DNA of 64,000 nt from contig OY987299.1 of the NCBI GenBank assembly GCA_963920635.1, positions 132,491,373 through 132,555,372 of the forward strand, given 5' to 3'. The notes under the pieces were generated by a model, which did not search any database, was not told where the DNA came from, and was given only the letters and a program-made list of their open reading frames with translations. The position numbers were made by a program, and so were the translations under genes. Source of the DNA: Pseudeuparius sepicola. Lineage: Eukaryota; Arthropoda; Insecta; Coleoptera; Anthribidae. Shown here piece after piece: positions 55,220 to 64,000 of this stretch (its first letter is position 1; every line of letters begins with the position of its first letter).

Positions 55220-58200
55220 TATAGTATAATATGTATTTAAAAACATTTTTTTGGTTTTCGTTCTAATAGAAGGACAAAAACGAAAATAGACCGATTTTTT
55301 TAAATTTTGACAGGGAAATAATCTGCTTTCTTGAATAATATTGTCTTATAAAATGTTTATATATATTTCGCAAAAGGCACTTTACCTAAACTTACACACT
55401 CACACTTGAAAATTGTTTTCAAATTTGACATAGAGACATAGGTATAGTATTGCTAAAGTCACTTGAAACAGCATAAAAAAACTCTAATTGGCGTCACAAA
55501 AATAATATAGGACATATTAAGCATCACGCAGTTTTCAAAAATGTACATATTCTGCAAGCAACATAATATTTCACTTTTAAGGTTTTTTTTTAAGGTTACG
55601 TAACGTAATGCACCATATAATATTGTCAAAAGGTCTCTCAAACGCCATGTCTAATATAACTATTTACGCAAGTATATCATAAGATCTGTGAAATTATGGC
55701 ACGGCTATCCACCTCATTTCGCTGCACAAGTGGCCAGCCGTCGAACAGTGTAACCCATGCAAGTATTGGTGATATTATATTAGGCGAGCATGCAGTCACT
55801 TGTTTTTACTACAATATCTATCTTCTCTGTCTCCTTCATCTCTTTTTACTACCAATACCAGGTTCGGTTTAATATACTATGGTTAAAAAAGTGTTTTGTT
55901 TCGTGTTTTATTACCGAAGCGCCTATATTCTCGAGCTACCCTGGTATAGTAAAATATAAATGAATACTCACTTGGAGCACAGTGATATACGGGGCGCGAT
56001 CTCTTTCATATCATTTACCGCGTTCTGCTACTGGTAAAAATACCAGACTTATCAGCGGAAATCACCCGTACTTATAAAATGCAAAGGTTTTTATGCGGTC
56101 GACGTCGACCTAGTCAAGGAGGCAGCCGATAAGAAAGCGAGCGTAGCGATTTGATTGGTCGGCGTTTCGGAGATCCACGGAGCAGGTGTCGACGTAGGGC
56201 AGTTAGGCCGGTATGACCAGTGCCGTGCACGGAAATAAGGATTGCGCTTTATTTTACAGATTTTGGTTTTGTGTATAGATTTTTGTGTGGTGTTGTTTTG
56301 ATAGCAATCAAAATTATTATAAATTATTTCAAAGTTTATTTTATTCTTTTTTAGAGCATTTAAATAAAAAAAATTATAATATTATTAAGGACCGCGCGCC
56401 GCCTAAGACTCGGTCTTGTTTTACAAAGCAAACGCCGCCCAAGCAGTTTTATGCTGTTCCAAGTGACTTCATTTATACCATACTTTTATATTCTGAATCA
56501 ATTTTCTTGATGTTAATGTTAACTCCATCCGTGGACACACTGTATAGTATGAGAGTCTTAGCTCTGTGCAAATAAATCACTACACGCGGAGAAAATTGTA
56601 TTGGATCTGGAATTGACAGAATAGGGTATTTAACCGTTTTTCAGATTTTATTTTGTTGAAAGCCTGTATTGATGCAGACTACACTAGTAAAATTCTAAAC
56701 TAAAAATTTTACCTCCTTTGGGAGAAAATTGAGTTTAAAATTATTTCCGTTTTTAACGGTTTTCTTAATTTTGACGTCATAATAATTTTGAGCTATGTGA
56801 ATAGGACCGCGAAGCCTTGAAGCTTTATTCGTTTATTGTACGTTGCCAACTCGTGTGATTTTTCCTTGCTGGTCGAATATTTTGTTATTAGAATAGCTGT
56901 GTTCTAGTATGGAAACTCAAATTGTCAACATAAAGTTGATTATACAGTTCAAATTCTCTGACTGTTTTTAACTCTGGTTATTGGTTCGGACCAGTTTGAG
57001 ATTGCTTCCTAGAACAAACCTATTAATTGCAATAAATAATAACAGCAGTTAACTTTATAAAAAAAAAAACACTATATTCCGTAAAGATATAATATACTTT
57101 CTCAATGTTTGTTGAAGAATAGTCGGTCTTTGGAGTACAGGATTTACTTCTGAATACAAGTCCGAAAGGGGATCTGGCAACGGTGCAGCAAACTAGTAAC
57201 GATAACGGTGCCGTCCTAACCTAATCTTGATGTTTTGTGGGTATCGAAACATAACCTAGCTTTCTAGCTTTGCGGTTTTCGCGAGATTGTTTCGCTTTGG
57301 CATCTCGCTTTAAAAATTGTGAGAGCATAAATACGTATGTCAATTTCCGGAAGATTGTCTGAACTTGCTTTAACAAAACCCACATTCACTACAGGAGGAG
57401 CCATTACTTTACTCTTTGTCAACTTCTTCGCACTGAAACAGAAAGCAAATTAAACACTCTATCTTCTCATACCTATATAAATGCATCAGGTAGGTAGGTA
57501 TTTCTTGGAATTTAAATGATTACCTATTTATATTCTTTAGGTACCTACCTACAATCAAATTGAGAAAGAGTGCTTACTAAATTATACTTTGCTCTCAAAC
57601 ACTTTTATCTGAACTACCTACTACCAATATCAATTTTATGGTACCTATTCATTTTTCTTTGTAATTGAAACTATAGGGTTTAGGATTGTACCATGTACAT
57701 AAGTTAAGATTTGCATTTGTAATTAATTAGATTTTATTACACTATCTCTCTCAATTTGAAACACAAGCACAATTTTTAATTATATTATAAGAAAGGAGCA
57801 ATGATAAAAATTTACATTGCCTACTTGCTTACCGTATTTTAATCGTTGATTTGTGAACACTTAGGTCAGGTATAAAAATGAATTAATACCTCATTTAGTC
57901 CTTTACTATTATGACGACGTGATAAACAATGGTTTTATTATAAAATATAAAATTCAAAATCGTTTGGAACCCCTCAATAACTTTGATAAAATTACAAATT
58001 TTGAAATGTAAACAAAACTCCGGCTGATATTATTTGACTAGTGACATATCAAATCACAAAATAATAAGATTAGGTCACCAGTCCAAGTCCGTACCACATG
58101 ATAAAAAAACGAATGAAAATGTTCGGCTCGTTATTATGACGTCAACACGCGGTCGGGTCCCGAACGCAAATTCAAATAAATTCAAATTTTATTTTGAAAA

Positions 58201-58600
58201 TTCTAACTTCGTGGATACTTATTCGGGAAATAAAAAATGGTTAAAGCTATCTTAGGACTTGATGAATCAAGTTATGTGCAATTTATTTGAAAATTTGATT
58301 AGAGGAAACTACCCTATTATTGATTTGCGGAAACCTTGATCCAGATTAGCACTTTGCATTTCTACCTTTGGTTGAATTTGTAAGATTATATAACATTTCA
58401 AAGAATATTGATTTTATTATCCATATATGTAAGACTTCACAAAAAAAAAGCAACAGTGCCACCGCAAACAACTACAGAGCCGTATTGTTGTACCATTTGC
58501 TTTTTATGTCTCTTTGCGCTTTTAATTTTTTGTTATCCCAGTCAAGAATTTTTATGAGACTAAACGATACGAGTATTGTCCTACTTTTTTCTATTCATCT
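55220..58600. other. Long stretch without recognised genes or elements
   Basis: Mostly AT-rich, with a GC-richer segment at 56090-56230 (CGACGTCGACCTAG region). A 96-codon + frame at 56285-56575 gives no recognisable protein and spans the end-like motif at 56532. TACCTACCTAC-type words cluster at 57485-57560. Nothing else can be supported. Confidence 0.4.
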
Positions 58601-58609
58601 CTACTAGAG

Positions 58610-58790
58610 TACGTTGCACTTACTTGCAGTTCGCTTGCATTCTCTAGATCGGCCCCGCGAGCTAACGCCGGCCCTGTTCGTCACTTTACGCCGCCGCTCG
58701 GCAACGTTCGTCCGTCCCGAATAAATCAAAGACGTACTCCGCGCCGCCAGACTGCCCGCGCAACCGGCAAAAATTCGGAACATACGCTTT
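58610..58790. other. GC-rich patch
   Basis: CpG-rich segment. The minus-strand frame 58604-58855 is Arg/Ser/Ala-rich and unrecognised. Positions 59090-59230 are a second, weaker GC-rich patch. Confidence 0.35.
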
Positions 58791-58869
58791 TTACCATTCA
58801 GTTGTATAATTAATAGAGAGCCGGGGGAGGGAGGAATTTTTAGTAGGAGAAACAATATTCCCTAGGAGT

Positions 58870-60035
58870 GCCGCGTTTCCCTCCGGCTTTTCGAGCGTGG
58901 AACCCATGTGATTTTCGCGCCTACGCCGACTTAGCAACCTATCACTGCCATTTCAGAGTTTTAAGTAGTCGCTAAGGGTTAGTTTAAGTTATAAGTTAGG
59001 ACTTTAGATGTGCGAGAGACAAAAGATGGACGTCTAGACGGTGAAGAGAGAGAGACAGAGAGAACGGATTTCAGGTACCTACATAAAATTGTCTTCGACT
59101 TGAGGCGCGCGTCTCCACGGAGACGGGGCAAAACAAAATGCAAGGCCGCCCGCTTTTCTCGGCGGCTTTTGTTTTGGTGTGCGCCAGAGTTTTCATTTAT
59201 GAATTTATTGATCGGTGGACGGCGCTAGCGTTTGTTTATATTTTGTGTTATCGCCGTTGTTGACGAGGCCGTACAACCGTAGTAGCCTACTTTGGGAATC
59301 GGGCTACGCGTGAGGTCAAGTTATGACTATTAATAGAGTAGACGATCTGTGCGGTTTCCTATTTCTTAAATTTATTAGATCTTTTTATTTTATGTTTCGT
59401 TCGTGTTTTAGAGAGTAGAAAGCATGTTATAATATTCCCTTGTTCTTGATATTAACGGCATATAATGATATATATTTTAGAAAGTGGCTCAAAAATAAAT
59501 TGGTAGTGTGCGTGTGAGTCGTTTTTATTTTCGAATTTATAACACTTATCTGGAATACCAGTCAATATTTTTGTTGTTTTTATTTTTTAAGTGATAGATC
59601 GGGAGATTATATTTATTTTTCATAGTAGGTAATTAACTGGTAACAGGCAATCGTCCTATTAGATTAGGTATTTAATCAGTATCAAAAAGTAAGACATCCT
59701 CGAAACTTTTACAAAATATAGATACCTATTTTTCTCTTAAATCTAAATGGACAGTTCTTCGAGGTACCTATGGGCCTTGAAGACTTATTACTACATACGA
59801 GTTTCTAGTCGAGATATATTTTTGTTTTAAAGATGAAATTAAAAATGAAAATAATTATTGCTTTTGAAAGAATCTGTATCTCGAATACTAAGATAAATCG
59901 GGGACACCCTGTATATGCCTTATCTAGTAGCTACTGTAGCAGGTAGATTTGTTGATTGCGTACCTACCTACCAAGGTCTTCGTATTCATAGTTTCGTGTT
60001 TATTTTGTACGATTAGCGTAAAGCGAAAACCATTT
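58870..60035. other. Unassigned sequence before the second hAT
   Basis: Contains a GA-rich tract (59040-59063) and an isolated mariner-like right end (GGGACACCCTGTATA, 59902-59916). No gene recognised. Confidence 0.4.
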
Positions 60036-60043
60036 CATAATAA

Positions 60044-61157
60044 CACGGGCGTAGCCAAGGGGGGGGGGTTCGGGGGTTCAAACCCCCCCCCCCCCCGAAA
60101 TAAGCAAAATATTACCTAATATTATACCGAAAAAATACGAGGAGTGAAGAGTTAAATTATTATTACGTTTGAATATATTTAGTAATAGTAGCTAGCGCCA
60201 TCTTTTGACGAGAGGTAGACGCAGTTGCAGCCGAACTATTTTGTATTGTAGGGACACTTTGCGTTGTTTCTCGATTATTCGCCACGCCCCTCGGTCGAAA
60301 TGAGCGGAACTTTGTGGAAGTTCGTGGAAGTTTCTGGACGGCTACTGGGCTGCTATATAAGCGGCGCAGCGGCGCGTGACCGCGCTTACGGCAGTATTGT
60401 TCCATGCGAACTCGAAGCGAATAAAAGTGAAAAGTGGTGAACGAATAGTGAAGAGAATTAAGTGTACCGTGTAAGTGAGTAATTTTAGTGCGCTGTTATT
60501 CGATGACCTTGTTAAGGATAGATACGTGATTCATTATTACTGTCGAAAAATGGAGGGGAAAAAAAGGAAGGGCGATAAACTTAAAGGTATGGACTACTGG
60601 AAAAAGTGGTGTAGTCAAGGTCAAGGGGTTTCTTATAAAGAAACAAATTTGGATTTAGCTATCAAAGCTTCAGCTACCTTGCATGCTGATAAGAAGACTG
60701 CCTACCCCGAAATCTAGTTTGGAATGCCTAGATATGTGCGATAAAAATCTTTATCCTAATATTTACACATTACTACAAATCTTGGCTACCATTCCTGTAT
60801 CCACTGCTACCCCAGAAAGGTCTTTCTCGAGCCTAAGGAGACTGAAAAACTATTTACGAAACACTACAAGTGAAAACAGACTTAATGGTTTGGCTCTAAT
60901 GAACATTCACTATGGAACAGAAATTCATGCAGATGAAGTAGTGGATATATTTAAAAGAAAAAGCTGGTTTTAGATTTAGCGCAGAGGAACGAAATTAATT
61001 TATCCATTTCATTTAAAGTTAAGAACTTTATAAATATGTCGTAGTTTTTCGGATGAATATATAGATATTAAATTTCATGTAAGTATATTTTTGTTGTTTT
61101 ATTTACTTCTCAAACTAAACCCCCCCCCCCCAAAACTAAATCCTGGCTACGCCCGTG
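60044..61157 (+). mobile_element. Deleted hAT transposon, copy 2
   Basis: Same TIRs as copy 1 (CACGGGCGTAGCC / GGCTACGCCCGTG) and a perfect 8-bp TSD CATAATAA (60036-60043, 61158-61165). 1114 bp. It has longer G and C runs near both ends and a 17-20 bp deletion near 60965, but the same central junction as copy 1. TATATAAG lies at 60354-60361. Confidence 0.95.
60475..60973 (+). pseudogene. hAT transposase remnant, copy 2
   Basis: The N-terminal part is open from 60475 to a stop at 60715-60717 and reads through MEGKKRKGDKLKGMDYWKKW, intact where copy 1 is frameshifted. The C-terminal part is open in another frame from 60683 and holds the same hAT dimerisation motif (PERSFSSLRRLKNYLRNT). Its tail is altered by the small deletion, ending KRKSWF. 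The frame break at the shared deletion junction makes both copies non-functional. Confidence 0.85.
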
Positions 61158-61165
61158 CATAATAA

Positions 61166-61930
61166 TGTACCTACTACCGCAGACCTATAATAGGTATATT
61201 TCCCTGCTTTGTTTGATTTTTTTAAAACATCCGAACAACAAAAGCAAATTTGACCTGAATTGAAATACCCATTTAGGTAGGTAACGAACTTGGGGGTCTT
61301 AGTAATGTGCTGTATAATATTTTAACATGTATCGTCACATGTTTCATCAGCGATGAATTATAAACATCCCAGATATTGAATGGTAAATATTGTGCTTCAC
61401 GATATCGATACTGCTACGGAAAGGAGCGAATAACCATAACCATGAAATTAATATTCCTAAATGATCGTTTAAAATGTTGATATTTTTTATTGGTGGCCAT
61501 TAACTAGGTATAACTGGTGTTTTTCTGACGGTAGGTATGCTACTGATCATTTTGAGTTTTGCTGAAAATCAGTCGAACTGAAACAAATAAATCATAAATT
61601 GTATTGTAATTACCACTTATTTCCCATGGTCGCTGAAATAACAGAGATTTAATAACAAACTGTTGTCCATTATTTTTCATTTTAAATAAATAAGTAGATT
61701 GAAATGCTAGTTTATCGATAAGGTTTACGGTGAACGTGAGCCAATAAAACGTAACGTACAGGACGAGTCAGGTTTTTGTAGGACATTGGGTAGAAAATTA
61801 CAAAAATACATTACATTCAGTGCGTAGTCACAATTTATTTATGAAAATATACCTAATATGATTTATACGATTTTGACCCAAAAATATGTCCTAGTAGGCC
61901 TTGGTTTTTTAAAATAAAATGTACCTACTG
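61166..61930. other. Unassigned AT-rich stretch
   Basis: No gene, repeat partner or terminal motif was recognised between the hAT target site and the final palindrome. Confidence 0.4.
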
Positions 61931-62137
61931 TACAGGGTGACCCATTTTGGGTGTTTTTCTCAAAAATCTCGGTTATTATTAAAGCTAGAGGGTTGCGGTT
62001 TTCACGTCACTACTGCTTTTTTTAGAGGAATTTGGTGTACCAATCAGATTTTAGATAAGTTTTATAGTTTCCGCGCATTGTCGCAGGACTGAAATTTTCA
62101 ATTTTTGGAAACCTCTCTCCCGGCTACAACTTATATA

Positions 62138-63720
62138 CAGTGTGTCCCAAATTCGATGCTCACCATTGGGATCTCGGTAACTACAAGAGATAGAGAGTCG
62201 GTTAAATGGGAAAAGTTTTAGACAATTTTATGGTCAATCTGATGCCGCTGAGAAATCAAGGAATTTTATCATTTTCGTTTTTCTTAAATATCTTAGAAAC
62301 CGATGGTTTCTCAAAGACAGGACTTTGACATTATTAAGGCACTTTTGTCCAGCCTTTTAAGCGGTAATGTCAGTTTCTTTAAGAAAGTTTTCATTTTCGA
62401 GATATGACTCACAACTTTTGATTTTCTTATGGACGCCATCTTGGATTTTTTCAAATTCGAAATCTACATTAAATTCTCCTTGCAATGATATGTCACACTA
62501 ATGATTTTTTCGTTAGTTGTAACGCTTAAAAGCGTTTTTTTTTCTAATACTAAGTAGGCCATGACAAGTCTGTCAAAACAAATGAAACTCTCAGTTGTTG
62601 TTATTGTTATGAAGCCGTCAGTGTTTTGAGATATGTGTAAAAATGCCGTTTAGTACTAGCGAAAAGGTGGATATGTACAATTATTGTTACACAAAAAAAC
62701 TATAGAAATAGTACAGTGGCAACAAGAGTTTATCATACATTATTCCCTGAAAGGCAGCAGCCTCACCGTTAAATTTTTCTTAGATTGAGTAGGAATTTAG
62801 AACAACATGAGAGTTTTGTTGTGCCCAGACCGAAATATGGTTCCAATCGATTGCGCCAATAGATGTTGAAAACATTGAACAAAGTTTAATGGAGCACCGA
62901 CGATTTCATTTCGAGAGATAAGTCGCAGAACTCTTTTGCCGAAAACGACTATTCATAGATACTTGACAAAAAATATCACCCCTATAAACCCGTGATAGTG
63001 CAAAAGTTAAGGCCGGGAAATACTGAACGCCGACTTGATTTCTGTCATTGGTTTAACAATCAGTGTGAAGTTATTGATAACTTTCCATTAAACATTTGCT
63101 GGACCTATGAAACAAGATTTCATAACAATGGCATTTTTAATAAACATAAGCACCATTACTGGGCTGTTAATAACCCATATGGTATTAAGGAATCCAGATC
63201 TCAACAAAAATTTGGATTCAGTGCTTGGTTTGTTGCATTTGTTTTGACAGACTTGTCATGGCCTACTTAGTATTAGGCAAAAAAGCGCTTTTAAGTGGTA
63301 CAACTAACGAAAAAATCATTAGTGTGACACATCATTGGAAAGAGAATTTCATGTAAATTTCGAATTTGTAAAAATCCAAGATAGCGTCCATAAGAAAATC
63401 AAAAGTTGTGAGTCATATCTCGAAAATGAAAACTTTCTTAAAGAAACTGACATTACCGCTTAAAAGGCTGGACAAAAGTACCTTAATAATGTCAAAGTCC
63501 TGTCTGTGAGAAACCATCGGTTTCTAAGATATTTAAGAAAAACGAAAATGATAAAATTCGTTTTTTTGGTAATAACTCGAAAACGATCCCAGTTAGCCTT
63601 GATTTCTCAGCGCCATCAGATTGACCATAAAATTGTCTAAAACTTTCCCCATTTAACCGACTCGCTATCTCTTGTAGTTACCGAGATCCCAATGGTGAGC
63701 ATCGAATTTGGGACACACTG
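62138..63720 (+). mobile_element. Mariner-type element with ~440-bp TIRs
   Basis: CAGTGTGTCCCAAATTCGA to its complement, flanked by TA (62136-62137, 63721-63722). The arms extend to about 62583 and from about 63235. Between them is a damaged transposase gene (next entry). The 1583 bp length and very long TIRs mark a non-autonomous or decayed element of the Tc1/mariner group. Confidence 0.9.
62643..63270 (+). pseudogene. Mariner-type transposase remnant lacking the first catalytic Asp
   Basis: From ATG at 62643 the translation (MPFSTSEKVDMYNYCY, then PERQQPHR, then a FLRLSRNLEQHESF block) matches the N-terminal DNA-binding region of insect mariner-like transposases, with several stops and frame changes. 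From 62992 an open part reads RPGNTERRLDFCHWFNNQC and then ICWTYETRFHNNGIFNKHKH. The family consensus here is WTDE, whose D is the first catalytic Asp; here it is Y. After FGFSAWF the frame runs into the right TIR, so the rest of the catalytic domain is missing. Confidence 0.82.
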
Positions 63721-64000
63721 TATATAAGTTGTAGCCAAGAGAGAGGTTTCCAAAAAATCGAAAATTTCAGTCCTGCGCCAATGCGCGGAAACTATAAAAC
63801 TTATCTAAAATCTGATTGGTCCACCAAATTCCTCTAAAAAAAGCAGTAGTGACGTGAAAACCGCAACCCTCTAGCTTTAATAATAACCGAGATTTTTGAG
63901 AAAAACACCCAAAATGGGACACCCTGTACCTATGTCACAGAACAATTAAAAAATATATCGGATGATCGCAATTCTGTACACGCAATATTTTACGGATGTA

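Larger units (their letters stand above)
61933..63925. mobile_element. Palindromic mariner-like MITE split at its exact centre
   Basis: CAGGGTGACCCATTTTGGG to its complement, TA on both flanks. The left arm 61933-62135 and right arm 63723-63925 are both 203 bp and complementary. They meet at TATA, where the 62138-63720 element sits with its own TA duplication. The original MITE was therefore a nearly perfect palindrome of about 408 bp. Confidence 0.9.

Noticed and set aside
56285..56575. 96-codon + strand frame as a gene
   Set aside because: No recognisable domain, AT-rich composition, and it overlaps a mariner-like end motif.

Overview
The window looks like repeat-dense intergenic or deep intronic DNA from an arthropod nuclear genome, most likely an insect. 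The supporting signs are an AT-rich background, recurrent TAGGTACCTA-type words, a short TTAGG-like tract near 40.98 kb, and remnants of insect-type mariner, hAT and THAP/Harbinger transposases. The order is not certain; a beetle or a hemipteran would fit. A run of exactly 200 N at 49501-49700 is a scaffolding gap. I find no intact host protein-coding gene. One 69-bp segment with good splice-site context (30202-30270) is the only candidate host exon.

Almost all structure is transposable-element derived, and much of it is palindromic. About 30 copies of a mariner-like terminal motif (CAGGGTG / CAGTGTG next to TA) are spread across the window, many paired as long inverted repeats. Long fold-back elements lie at 12.5-13.4, 17.7-18.1, 18.2-18.8, 18.8-20.2, 28.6-29.4, 32.1-33.2, 33.2-34.1, 34.2-35.0, 36.0-37.5, 41.8-43.1, 45.6-46.8, 50.3-50.9, 52.3-53.3 and 61.9-63.9 kb. 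Several are nested in one another, and some insertions are dated by an empty or interrupted paralogue in the same window.

Layout: 0-6 kb is mostly anonymous AT-rich DNA with small hairpins, a tRNA-like SINE remnant and dispersed repeats. 6.4-7.5 kb is a diverged ~130-bp tandem array in two opposed blocks. 7.6-14.6 kb holds MITEs, including a CRE-ended (TGACGTCA) 8-bp-TSD family with three copies in the window. 14.9-20.8 kb holds a 1.8-kb element with iterated subterminal motifs, fold-backs and a retroelement-like tail. 24.0-26.7 kb is three nearly identical tandem copies of a ~902-bp unit. 27.3-37.5 kb is a run of palindromes; one carries a hammerhead-like/Penelope-type motif in both arms and another a deleted mariner transposase. 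37.7-46.8 kb has further mariner-like MITEs, a deleted hAT element and nested palindromes. 47.5-49.4 kb is a THAP + Harbinger-type transposon with 32-bp TIRs and a 9-bp target duplication. 49.7-55.2 kb holds more MITEs. 55.2-60.0 kb has little recognisable. 60.0-61.2 kb is the second copy of the deleted hAT, and 61.9-63.9 kb is a mariner element inserted exactly at the centre of a palindromic MITE.

About nine short CpG-rich islands (roughly 150-400 bp) interrupt the AT-rich background. I cannot assign them to genes. No tRNA, rRNA or CRISPR locus was recognised. All transposase reading frames are broken, so every recognised element here would be non-autonomous today.
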